A stretch of DNA of 7,611 nucleotides from Chlamydiota bacterium (GTDB lineage: Bacteria; Chlamydiota; Chlamydiia; Chlamydiales; JAJFMI01): NCBI GenBank assembly GCA_021772235.1, contig JAJFMI010000077.1, positions 1 through 7,611 of the forward strand. The letters run 5' to 3'. A program made the translations under genes and the position numbers. Shown here piece by piece: positions 1-5,904 of the stretch (position 1 is the stretch's first letter; the number at the start of each line of letters is the position of its first letter). The notes under the pieces were generated by a model, which saw only the letters and a list, made by a program, of their open reading frames with translations, did no database searches and was not told where the DNA came from.

Positions 1-1511
1 CGTTGAAAATTTGGAAAGGAATGCCGATGCTTCCTGAGAAAGAGAAGCGACGGTTACTTGAAGAGCTTGCCTGGGGCATTCTAGTAAAAGGCGAGGAATC
101 CCAGCAGTTTACTTCGCGCTATTTTTCTCTGCTTGGTGCATTTTTTACAAAAGATTCACGTGCGACATTTTGCTTGCAACGTGCATTGCGATCATCAAAT
201 GCACAACTTCGCTCCATAGCCGTACAGATGACAGCTGATTATCGCGACCCAATTTTAATCGATGAAATCATAGAGATGATGGAGACCGAGCGAAACCAGA
301 ATGTACGATACGCCTTGATACAAACGGCAGGAAGATTGAAGATTCATGAAGTAACTGGCAAGTTGGAAAAACTTCTTGATGAAGAAAAAAACGATCTGCG
401 TATGCGCGCAACCCTTACAGAAACACTCGTACATATTTATGAAGATATTTCGCAAGATCATTTACAGACAATACTTTCGTCCCAACGGTCTGCTCTGCGC
501 TACCTAGGAGCGCGTTTGATCGCATACCTCAATATAGAAGAGGAAATTCCCAGGCTAATCACCTTGATTGATGACCCATCTATCGATATTCGTGTAGCGG
601 CACTCTGTTCGTTGGGAGAATTTTCAAATACTCTTTTACAAAAGCAAGAGACACTTTTAGAGAAGCTAGTGCAGAATAGTACGAACCCTAACCCTCATTT
701 AGCATTGACCGCATCATGGTTGCTATTGCGTATTCAACCAGAAGCAGCAGTAAAACCACTGCAACAACTCCTCTACGCCTCTCATCAAAAAATTCGTTTA
801 CTTGCCACGAGCGCCCTCAGCTTAGCAGGGGAAGCGGGATTGCCATGGTTAAGTGAAGCATTAAAAAACAGCACAGATGAGTATGTGCGCGTCAATTGCG
901 CCTACGGATTACTTTCACTGCGTGAAAATCAAAAAAAAGCTAAGGATGAAATACAGATTTTTTTGCAAAATCACAGCGAAAAAATTATGATCGATCAATA
1001 TTCACACCCATTATTTACGCCGATTAGCCCCTCAAACGTGCGGCATTCAGCTCAGGCAACATGCCACCCTGAAATGGTCGATCAACAAACACGCCTCTCA
1101 CTTATTGCGATACTTGCAATAATGGGAGACAAACGAGCAGAAGAGCTCGTAAAGAAATTCCTCCTATCCCAAAATATCAATGTGGGAATGGCGGCGACCG
1201 TTACCCTCATGCGAGAGGGAAGCAATGAAGGGCTTGATCTAATTCGACATTTTCTAGACGACCCCGATCCAAAATTGCGGCTTCAAGCGGCACTTTCTCT
1301 GGCATTTCTTTGGCAAGACCCCGCCGCGCTTAAGACCCTAACGCAACTTTATGGAAAGCTACCATATGAGACTAAACTGATTGTGCTAGAGGCGATTGCC
1401 GGAATAGGCGGAATGTCTCAGGTGCCATTTTTACTCAAGCGACTAGAAGATCCTTATCTCGTGCTGCGTATAGCTTCAAGTTCTGCTTTGATTCAAGCTC
1501 TACACCACTAA
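1..1511 (+). CDS. HEAT-repeat protein, 5'-truncated by the window edge
   Basis: This open frame enters from the left edge without a stop and ends at TAA (1509-1511). The first possible start is a TTG at 3-5 with no room to see a ribosome binding site, so the true start probably lies upstream and about 502 residues are visible. Counting from that TTG, the chain is a series of roughly 30-residue helical pairs with the HEAT signature (a Pro/Asp turn, then a hydrophobic helix with Arg and Ala), for example near residues 60-83, 88-112, 184-208, 252-278, 283-306, 411-437 and 474-500. Segments such as DPSIDIRVAALCSLGEF and DPDPKLRLQAALSLAFL are typical. A non-repetitive insert at about 330-362 breaks the series. 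No catalytic motif, membrane segment or internal signal peptide is visible. HEAT solenoids generally act as protein-binding scaffolds; the partner here is unknown. It converges on the SufE-like gene 40 bases downstream. Confidence 0.8.
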   Translation, partial: LKIWKGMPMLPEKEKRRLLEELAWGILVKGEESQQFTSRYFSLLGAFFTKDSRATFCLQRALRSSNAQLRSIAVQMTADYRDPILIDEIIEMMETERNQNVRYALIQTAGRLKIHEVTGKLEKLLDEEKNDLRMRATLTETLVHIYEDISQDHLQTILSSQRSALRYLGARLIAYLNIEEEIPRLITLIDDPSIDIRVAALCSLGEFSNTLLQKQETLLEKLVQNSTNPNPHLALTASWLLLRIQPEAAVKPLQQLLYASHQKIRLLATSALSLAGEAGLPWLSEALKNSTDEYVRVNCAYGLLSLRENQKKAKDEIQIFLQNHSEKIMIDQYSHPLFTPISPSNVRHSAQATCHPEMVDQQTRLSLIAILAIMGDKRAEELVKKFLLSQNINVGMAATVTLMREGSNEGLDLIRHFLDDPDPKLRLQAALSLAFLWQDPAALKTLTQLYGKLPYETKLIVLEAIAGIGGMSQVPFLLKRLEDPYLVLRIASSSALIQALHH

Positions 1512-1536
1512 TCACCCTAAGTCAATTTAAGTCCAT

Positions 1537-1554
1537 TGAACGATCACGCGTTCA
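1537..1554. other. Small hairpin between convergent genes
   Basis: A 6-bp perfect inverted repeat (TGAACG at 1537-1542, CGTTCA at 1549-1554, six-base loop) lies in the 40-base gap between two convergent genes and covers the stop codon of the minus-strand gene. No T-run follows on either strand, so it is at best a weak bidirectional transcription end. It could also be chance. Confidence 0.25.
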
Positions 1555-1998
1555 CTCCTCGCTTCGTAGATTGTTGAATTGGTGCAAGAGCAAAACGGTA
1601 TCCTGTTGCATTTTTAAGTAGAGACTTTTTACACCATTGGACCGAATTGGGCTTAAGAGAGAAAAGAGACCTAGATCCTCCAAAAAATGCGGTGGCTCTT
1701 TAAGGATGATTTCAGGTGACAGATTATTGTATGCAGTAATAAGGAGGTAAGCGAGGCCAGAAGAGATAAGTGCGTCAGAAAAAGCAGTAAAAAAAACTTT
1801 GTTATTTTCAAGAGTCGACACGAGATACATCTGACTTTGGCAGCCTTGTACAAAGTTTTTTTCAACTTTTAAAGAAGGGTCAATATCTGGAAGTGTTTTC
1901 CCAAGCTGAATAATTTTTTCATATTTCGCTTCAGGAGTTGTTAGAGAAGCGAATAACTCTCTGATTTGCTGTTGTTTTGTATCAAATAAATCTTTCAT
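1552..1998 (-). CDS. sufE: SufE-family cysteine desulfurase sulfur acceptor
   Basis: The product (148 residues; E. coli SufE has 138) matches the SufE/YgdK family along its length. The QGCQSQ motif at residues 51-56 places the sulfur-accepting cysteine at C53, equivalent to C51 of E. coli SufE. The family's conserved Asp is at D75 (FSDALISSGL), and the SPIRSNG segment near 116-122 carries the conserved Arg (R119). In the family, SufE takes persulfide sulfur from the cysteine desulfurase SufS and passes it to the SufBCD scaffold for Fe-S cluster assembly in the cytoplasm. No suf partner gene is in this window, so it stands alone, convergent to the HEAT gene and divergent from infA. The ATG at 1998-1996 gives a normal SufE N-terminus. 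The only upstream purines (GTGGA, directly abutting the ATG) make a poor ribosome binding site. The symbol follows family membership; a CsdE-like role cannot be excluded. Confidence 0.88.
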   Translation of the reverse strand: MKDLFDTKQQQIRELFASLTTPEAKYEKIIQLGKTLPDIDPSLKVEKNFVQGCQSQMYLVSTLENNKVFFTAFSDALISSGLAYLLITAYNNLSPEIILKEPPHFLEDLGLFSLLSPIRSNGVKSLYLKMQQDTVLLLHQFNNLRSEE

Positions 1999-2025
1999 TC
2001 CACTAGTTTAGCATAAAATTTCATT

Positions 2026-2055
2026 CTAATACGACAAAAAGAAATTTTTTTTCAA
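2026..2055 (-). promoter_or_regulatory. Candidate promoter for the sufE-like gene
   Basis: Reading the minus strand, TTGAAA (2055-2050) is followed after 18 bases by TATTAG (2031-2026). The -35 is a fair match and the -10 matches four of six positions. It would start transcription about 20 bases upstream of the sufE ATG. The region is AT-rich, so similar hexamers arise easily; an alternative is TTGTCG (2037-2032) with TATGCT (2015-2010). Confidence 0.3.
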
Positions 2056-2062
2056 GAAGTTC

Positions 2063-2091
2063 TTGGAGGAAAATGCCGCTTACGCTATGAT
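2063..2091 (+). promoter_or_regulatory. Promoter for infA
   Basis: TTGGAG (2063-2068) and TATGAT (2086-2091) are separated by 17 bases, the optimal spacing for the main vegetative sigma factor (sigma-66 in Chlamydia). The -10 matches five of six consensus positions; the -35 keeps TTG only. Transcription would start near 2098, leaving a leader of about 25 bases before the infA ATG, enough for the AAGGGG ribosome binding site (2106-2111). Its -35 lies only 7 bases from the candidate -35 of the divergent sufE promoter. Confidence 0.6.
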
Positions 2092-2122
2092 AGACTTTGT
2101 TCCCTAAGGGGCTTACGTACCT

Positions 2123-2344
2123 ATGACAAAGAAAGAAGATGTGATCAAATTAGATGGAAAGGTTGAAGAACTTCTCCCCAATATGACTTTTCGGGTTGCA
2201 CTCGAAAATGGCATGAAAGTTTTGGCGCACCTTTGCGGAAAAATGCGAATGCGAAACATTCGTGTTCTAGTAGGAGACACCGTAACGGTTGAAATATCTC
2301 CTTACGATTTGAGTAAGGCACGTATTGTTTATAGGAAACGCTAA
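2123..2344 (+). CDS. infA: Translation initiation factor IF-1
   Basis: This 73-residue protein is IF-1, a single S1-type OB-fold domain that occupies the ribosomal A site on the 30S subunit during initiation and works with IF-2 and IF-3. It aligns end to end with bacterial IF-1 (E. coli 72 residues): LDGKVEELLPNMTFRVALENG at the N-terminal half, then the conserved AHLCGKMR, the GDTVTVEISPYDLSKARI block and the basic tail YRKR. The start ATG at 2123 gives the canonical N-terminus MTKKED. The AAGGGG at 2106-2111 serves as ribosome binding site with a somewhat long 11-base gap. It is the first gene of the rightward block, with its own promoter. No terminator is visible after it, so some transcripts may continue into tRNA-Thr and tuf. 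Placement beside tuf, not in a ribosomal protein S10/spc-type cluster, is a feature I recall from Chlamydia. Confidence 0.97.
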   Translation: MTKKEDVIKLDGKVEELLPNMTFRVALENGMKVLAHLCGKMRMRNIRVLVGDTVTVEISPYDLSKARIVYRKR

Positions 2345-2351
2345 TCTGAGC

Positions 2352-2380
2352 TTGCGGATTTACGCACGTTTAGGTATAGT
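2352..2380 (+). promoter_or_regulatory. Promoter for tRNA-Thr and tuf
   Basis: TTGCGG (2352-2357) and TATAGT (2375-2380) are separated by exactly 17 bases, right after the infA stop. The predicted start near 2387 gives a 5' leader of about 30 bases, which RNase P would remove from the tRNA. The downstream tRNA and tuf (41 bases apart) have no other promoter or terminator between them, so this is their likely shared promoter. Confidence 0.6.
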
Positions 2381-2418
2381 CTAGTGCATTTACTGCCTAG
2401 AACGGGTAGGATTGAGCT

Positions 2419-2490
<72 letters not shown>

Positions 2491-2531
2491 AAGAAAAGAA
2501 TTAATTATCGTTATTCGGAGGAATAAATCAA

Positions 2532-3716
2532 ATGGCAAAAGAAGCCTTTCAACGAAATAAGCCCCACGTAAATATTGGGACAATCGGACACGTCGACCAC
2601 GGTAAAACAACTTTAACAGCTGCTATTACACAGGCCTTGGCAAAAAAAGGCGGCGCTAAGTTGCGTGATTACGCTTCTATCGATAACGCTCCTGAAGAAA
2701 AAGAGCGCGGAATTACAATTAACTCTTCACATGTTGAGTACGAAACGGAAGCACGTCACTACGCTCACGTAGACTGCCCCGGACACGCCGACTATGTGAA
2801 AAACATGATTACTGGTGCGGCCCAAATGGATGGCGCAATTCTTGTTGTAGCTGCAACAGATGGTCCGATGCCACAAACGAAAGAACACGTTCTTCTTGCT
2901 CGTCAAGTTGGTGTGCCTTCTATCGTAGTTTTTATTAATAAAATGGACCAAATTGGTGCTGGCGACGAAGAACTTGTTGATCTTGTCGAAATGGAAGTTT
3001 CTGAACTTCTTGAAGCAAATGGTTTCAAAGATTGTGCGATCGTTCGTGGTTCTGCTCTAAAAGCCCTTGAAGGGAATGCTGAGTATGAAGCGAAGATGGA
3101 AGAATTGATGAATGTTGTGGATGAAAAAATCCCAACACCTAAGCGTGAAGTGGAAAAACCATTCCTAATGCCAGTTGAGGATGTATTCTCTATCTCTGGT
3201 CGCGGAACTGTAGTTACAGGACGCGTTGAAAAAGGAGTCATCAAAGTAAACGATAAGATTGAGATTGTAGGTCTACGTGAAACACGTGAGTCTGTTGCAA
3301 CTGGTCTTGAAATGTTTAACAAGTTGCTTGATGAAGCGCGCGCAGGTGAAAACGTTGGTGTGCTTTTACGCGGAATTGATAAGTCTGCTGTTGAGCGCGG
3401 AATGGTCCTTGCTGCTCCAAAATCAATCACTCCTCATACAAAATTCAAAGGTAGTGTTTATATATTGAAGAAAGATGAAGGTGGCCGTCATAAGCCCTTC
3501 TTCACTGGTTATAGACCACAATTTTTCTTTGGTACAGCAGACGTTACAGGATCTGTCAAACTTCCAGAAGGAACTGAAATGGTTATGCCTGGTGATAACG
3601 TTGAGCTTGAAGGTGAACTTCTTGCTCCTGTTGCTATGGAAGAAGGACAGCGTTTTGCAATCCGTGAGGGTGGCAGAACAATTGGTGCAGGTACCGTATC
3701 AAAAGTCATTCAGTAA
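2532..3716 (+). CDS. tuf: Elongation factor Tu
   Basis: EF-Tu, the GTPase that carries aminoacyl-tRNA to the ribosomal A site, is 394 residues long, the normal family size. The GTPase domain shows GHVDHGKT (19-26, P-loop), RGIT (59-62, switch I with the magnesium-binding Thr), DCPGH (81-85, with the catalytic His at 85) and NKMD (136-139, guanine specificity). Domain II follows with GRGTVVTGRVE, and domain III ends in the conserved GRTIGAGTVSKVIQ. All key residues are present. The start ATG at 2532 is preceded by GGAGG (2517-2521) with 10-base spacing. It lies between tRNA-Thr and tRNA-Trp, as I recall for Chlamydia, and ends at a strong intrinsic terminator 14 bases past the stop. Long overlapping frames on the opposite strand here have no family resemblance and are shadows. 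Confidence 0.98.
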   Translation: MAKEAFQRNKPHVNIGTIGHVDHGKTTLTAAITQALAKKGGAKLRDYASIDNAPEEKERGITINSSHVEYETEARHYAHVDCPGHADYVKNMITGAAQMDGAILVVAATDGPMPQTKEHVLLARQVGVPSIVVFINKMDQIGAGDEELVDLVEMEVSELLEANGFKDCAIVRGSALKALEGNAEYEAKMEELMNVVDEKIPTPKREVEKPFLMPVEDVFSISGRGTVVTGRVEKGVIKVNDKIEIVGLRETRESVATGLEMFNKLLDEARAGENVGVLLRGIDKSAVERGMVLAAPKSITPHTKFKGSVYILKKDEGGRHKPFFTGYRPQFFFGTADVTGSVKLPEGTEMVMPGDNVELEGELLAPVAMEEGQRFAIREGGRTIGAGTVSKVIQ

Positions 3717-3730
3717 ATAAAAAACTGAAT

Positions 3731-3764
3731 AAAAGGAGTCTCAACAGTAGCTGGGACTCCTTTT
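3731..3764 (+). terminator. Intrinsic terminator after tuf
   Basis: AAAAGGAGTC (3731-3740) pairs perfectly with GACTCCTTTT (3755-3764), and a T-G and a C-G pair extend the stem to 12 bp around a 10-base loop. The GC-rich core followed by TTTT is the classic rho-independent form, and it begins 14 bases after the tuf stop codon. The U-tract is short (four), so some read-through into tRNA-Trp and secE is possible. Confidence 0.85.
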
Positions 3765-3773
3765 GCACATAAT

Positions 3774-3830
3774 ACCTGTGATGATCTCCCTTTTTACTCT
3801 GTGTGAGGGAAAAGGGAGATCATCACAGGT
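3774..3830. repeat. Perfect 21-bp inverted repeat with 15-base loop
   Basis: The left arm 3774-3794 (beginning ACCTGTGATGATCTCCC) is the exact reverse complement of 3810-3830, with a loop at 3795-3809. A wobble pair and an A-T pair could extend the base outward to 3772/3832. Neither strand ends in a T-run, so it does not have the form of an intrinsic terminator. It lies in the gap between the tuf terminator and tRNA-Trp and contains no convincing coding frame. It could be a dispersed palindromic element, an RNase III-type processing target if transcribed, or a protein-binding site. Confidence 0.85.
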
Positions 3831-3831
3831 G

Positions 3832-3855
3832 TACCGAAGTGAATGTGCTTCGGTA
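3832..3855 (+). other. 8-bp hairpin just upstream of tRNA-Trp
   Basis: TACCGAAG (3832-3839) pairs perfectly with CTTCGGTA (3848-3855) around an eight-base loop. It directly follows the 21-bp inverted repeat and ends 7 bases before the tRNA. Its 3' arm overlaps a TATAAT at 3854-3859. In a read-through transcript it would form part of the tRNA leader and could help present the RNase P site; that role is inference. Confidence 0.6.
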
Positions 3856-3862
3856 TAATTGT

Positions 3863-3935
3863 GGGTGTGTAGCTCAGCTGGTAGAGCAGCGGTCTCCAAA
3901 GCCGCAGGTCGGGGGTTCGATCCCCTCCGCACTCG
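3863..3935 (+). tRNA. tRNA-Trp(CCA)
   Basis: This folds as a full 73-base cloverleaf. The acceptor stem is GGGTGTG with CGCACTC (two wobble pairs) and the discriminator is G3935, as expected for bacterial tryptophan tRNA. The D stem is GCTC/GAGC, the anticodon stem GCGGT/GCCGC with loop CTCCAAA, and the T arm has GGGGG, TTCGATC, CCCTC. The anticodon CCA is at 3896-3898. The terminal CCA is not encoded. It lies 26 bases before secE, and a tRNA-Trp ahead of secE is a common bacterial arrangement. No convincing promoter of its own was found. Confidence 0.95.
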
Positions 3936-3961
3936 CAAAAATAATTAGGGGTTTTGAGGTT

Positions 3962-4210
3962 ATGAGCGTGGCATTGAAAAATAAGCGTCTAGCAGAAGCA
4001 AAAAAGAGAGCTGCGAAAGTGAGCTTTCTTGCTGGTATTAAGGAAGAACTGAAGAAAGTTACCTGGACGACAAAAGATGAACTGCGAACCTCAAGTAAGA
4101 TTGTAATCTGTGCGACTTTTCTTTTCGGGATTGGCATCTATGTGTCCGATCTGATTATGAAAGGTGCACTAGATGGAATTGCTCGCCTTGTAAGAGCTAT
4201 AACAGGATAG
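3962..4210 (+). CDS. secE: Preprotein translocase subunit SecE
   Basis: SecE clamps the SecY channel in the inner membrane and is essential for Sec-dependent export. The 82-residue product is the short single-span form: a basic cytoplasmic helix (residues 5-20), the conserved amphipathic stretch with ELKKVTWTTKDEL (29-41, including the family's K-V-x-W-P/T-x-x-x-E pattern), and one membrane segment at about 46-66. The frame stays open upstream through tRNA-Trp, which is not coding. I chose ATG at 3962, with AGGGG (3947-3951) 10 bases upstream. A GTG two codons later (3968) with GAGG (3956-3959) 8 bases upstream is a real alternative that would shorten the protein by two residues. The stop is 5 bases from nusG, and the secE-nusG pair is conserved across bacteria. 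Confidence 0.95.
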   Translation: MSVALKNKRLAEAKKRAAKVSFLAGIKEELKKVTWTTKDELRTSSKIVICATFLFGIGIYVSDLIMKGALDGIARLVRAITG

Positions 4211-4215
4211 AATTG

Positions 4216-4755
4216 ATGCAACAGTGGTATGTTGTTCAGGTAATGTCTGGACATGAAAAAAAAGTGAAGCGCGCTCTTGAAGAAAATCGAGAAAATGCTG
4301 GCATGCTCGATCTTATTGAAGAGGTCTTGTTGCCAATTGAGAACGTGGCCGAAGTAAAAGGTGGCGAGCAGACAGTTGTTGAAAAACGACTTTGGCCCGG
4401 GTACCTGCTACTGCGCATGAATCTCACTGACGATGTATGGCTCTACATCAAAAATACGAACGGCGTTATTGGCTTTTTAGGAGGGGGTAAGCCTACACCT
4501 CTTTCTCAAGCAGAAGTCGATGACATTCTTGAAGAACTCATGAGCCGTAAAGATGAAGTAGTGCAGAAACACAAGTTAGAAATTGGTGACGTTGTAAAGA
4601 TTACAGATGGTGTCTTTGTCAACTTCACTGGTGAAGTCCTAGAAGTCCACCCTGATAAGGGGCGTGTGAGTGTTCTCGTTTCAATTTTCGGTAGAGAAAC
4701 ACGCGTAGACGATTTAGAGTTTTGGCAAGTTGAATTAGTACCGAAGGAAGGATAG
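4216..4755 (+). CDS. nusG: Transcription termination/antitermination factor NusG
   Basis: NusG binds the clamp of RNA polymerase, suppresses pausing, and through its KOW domain contacts Rho or ribosomal protein S10, linking transcription to translation. The 179-residue protein has the NGN domain first: WYVVQVMSGHEKKVKRALEE (4-23), then the hallmark RLWPGYLLLRM with PGY at 61-63. A helical linker near 98-118 leads to the KOW domain (about 122-160) with GDVVKITDGVFVNFTGEV and the final FGRETRVDLE-like strand. Its length is typical. I take ATG 4216 as the start (AGGA at 4204-4207, 8-base gap). A TTG one codon earlier is possible but less likely. It is followed by rplK after 7 bases. Confidence 0.97.
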   Translation: MQQWYVVQVMSGHEKKVKRALEENRENAGMLDLIEEVLLPIENVAEVKGGEQTVVEKRLWPGYLLLRMNLTDDVWLYIKNTNGVIGFLGGGKPTPLSQAEVDDILEELMSRKDEVVQKHKLEIGDVVKITDGVFVNFTGEVLEVHPDKGRVSVLVSIFGRETRVDDLEFWQVELVPKEG

Positions 4756-4762
4756 CAAATAA

Positions 4763-5194
4763 ATGGCTAAAAAAAAGCTCGTAAAACAAATTAAGTTGCA
4801 AATCCCTGCGGGGAAAGCAAATCCGGCGCCACCGATAGGCCCTGCCCTGGGTGCTGCTGGAATCAATATCATGGGATTCTGTAAAGAGTTTAATGCAAAA
4901 ACGCAAAAGCAAGCGGGAGATGTTCTTCCGGTTGTCATCAATGTTTATGCAGATCGCTCTTTTGATTTCGTTACAAAGAAACCCCCAATTGCAAAGATGA
5001 TTTTGAAGAAATTGGGTATTGAAAAAGGCTCAGGTGTACCTAACCGCGACAAGGTTGGAAAATTAACACTTACTCAAGTGAAAGAAATTGCAGAGGCTAA
5101 AATGGAAGATCTACGTGTCTTCTCAATTGAAGCTGCAATGATGGTTGTTAGAGGAACTGCCCGATCTATGGGTGTAGACGTGGTGGAGGAATAA
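4763..5194 (+). CDS. rplK: 50S ribosomal protein L11
   Basis: L11 binds 23S rRNA helices 43-44 at the base of the stalk in the GTPase-associated centre. It is the site where thiostrepton acts and where RelA senses stalled ribosomes. The 143-residue product shows the N-terminal signature QIPAGKANPAPPIGPALG with the flexible proline-rich stretch, followed by GINIMGFCKEFN. The C-terminal RNA-binding domain has KKPPIAKMILKK, GSGVPN and the ending IEAAMMVVRGTARSMGV. The ATG at 4763 is supported by AAGGA 10 bases upstream, within the end of nusG. Its 3' end overlaps the ribosome binding site of rplA, which suggests translational coupling. No separate promoter is seen before it. Confidence 0.98.
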   Translation: MAKKKLVKQIKLQIPAGKANPAPPIGPALGAAGINIMGFCKEFNAKTQKQAGDVLPVVINVYADRSFDFVTKKPPIAKMILKKLGIEKGSGVPNRDKVGKLTLTQVKEIAEAKMEDLRVFSIEAAMMVVRGTARSMGVDVVEE

Positions 5195-5199
5195 GAATC

Positions 5200-5892
5200 A
5201 TGAAAAAATTATCCAAAAGAATTAAAGAAAACGTCAAGCTTTTCACTGAAGATAAAGAATATACTGTGGAAGAAGCAGTTGAAATTCTACTTAAGACTAA
5301 AGCTCCTAAATTCGATGAGTCATTTGAAGTGTCTATTCGTACAGGTGCTGATCCAAAAAAAGCGGACCAACAAGTTCGTGGAACGGTCCCACTCCCAAAT
5401 GGTACTGGTAAATCTGTAAAACTTGTTATCTTTGCAAAAGGCGATAAGCTAAAAGAAGCGATGGATGCCGGTGCTGACTTAGAAGGAGATGCGGAACTCA
5501 TGGAGAAAATCCTGGGTGGCTGGCTCGACTTCAATGCAGTTATTGCAACGCCTGACATGATGAGAGAGATTGGCCGACTAGCGAAAATTCTTGGACCACG
5601 TGGTCTTATGCCAACACCAAAAGCGGGAACTGTTACAAAAGATGTTGCTAAAGCTGTTAAAGAGATCAAAGCAGGTAAAATTGAGTACCGTCTTGATAAA
5701 AATGGCTGTATCAATAACTCCGTTGGAAAACGTTCATTTACAAAAGAACAGCTTGTGGAAAATATCAAAACCTATTTTGAAGCAATCCTAAGAGCAAAAC
5801 CTGTCAGCGCAAAAGGTACTTACCTAATGAAATTTGTGCTTTCCACAACAATGGGTCCAGGACTAAAAATTAAGCTGAGTACACTCGGATAA
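5200..5892 (+). CDS. rplA: 50S ribosomal protein L1
   Basis: L1 forms the mobile arm of the large subunit that guides deacylated tRNA out of the E site. In E. coli it also represses its own operon by binding the mRNA. The 230-residue product is full length. Domain II is at about 67-160 with the signature LGPRGLMPTPKAGTV (131-145). Domain I is built from the N- and C-terminal parts, including VEYR-like IEYRLDKNG and the final strand GPGLKIKLSTL. The ATG at 5200 has a strong GGAGGA (5185-5190, 9-base gap) within the last codons of rplK. rplJ follows after only 12 bases. Confidence 0.98.
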   Translation: MKKLSKRIKENVKLFTEDKEYTVEEAVEILLKTKAPKFDESFEVSIRTGADPKKADQQVRGTVPLPNGTGKSVKLVIFAKGDKLKEAMDAGADLEGDAELMEKILGGWLDFNAVIATPDMMREIGRLAKILGPRGLMPTPKAGTVTKDVAKAVKEIKAGKIEYRLDKNGCINNSVGKRSFTKEQLVENIKTYFEAILRAKPVSAKGTYLMKFVLSTTMGPGLKIKLSTLG

Positions 5893-5904
5893 GGAAGAGA
5901 TATC

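Noticed and set aside
1537..1554. Six-bp hairpin as a true bidirectional terminator
   Set aside because: The stem is short and no T-run follows on either strand. It is listed only as a low-confidence hairpin.
2903..3430. 175-residue open frame on the minus strand inside tuf
   Set aside because: It lies entirely opposite the conserved tuf gene, has a low-complexity Ser/Thr/Arg composition typical of antisense frames, and matches no family I recognise.
3854..3859. Perfect TATAAT upstream of tRNA-Trp as a promoter
   Set aside because: No -35 lies 16-18 bases upstream, there is no extended -10, and the start site would fall within the mature tRNA.
3803..3961. N-terminal extension of the secE frame
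   Set aside because: The extension reads through the inverted repeat arm and all of tRNA-Trp. SecE family length and start signals place the start at 3962 (or 3968).
5166..5768. 200-residue open frame on the minus strand inside rplA
   Set aside because: It is antisense to a highly conserved ribosomal protein gene. Its Ser/Pro/Phe-rich composition follows from codon bias on the other strand.
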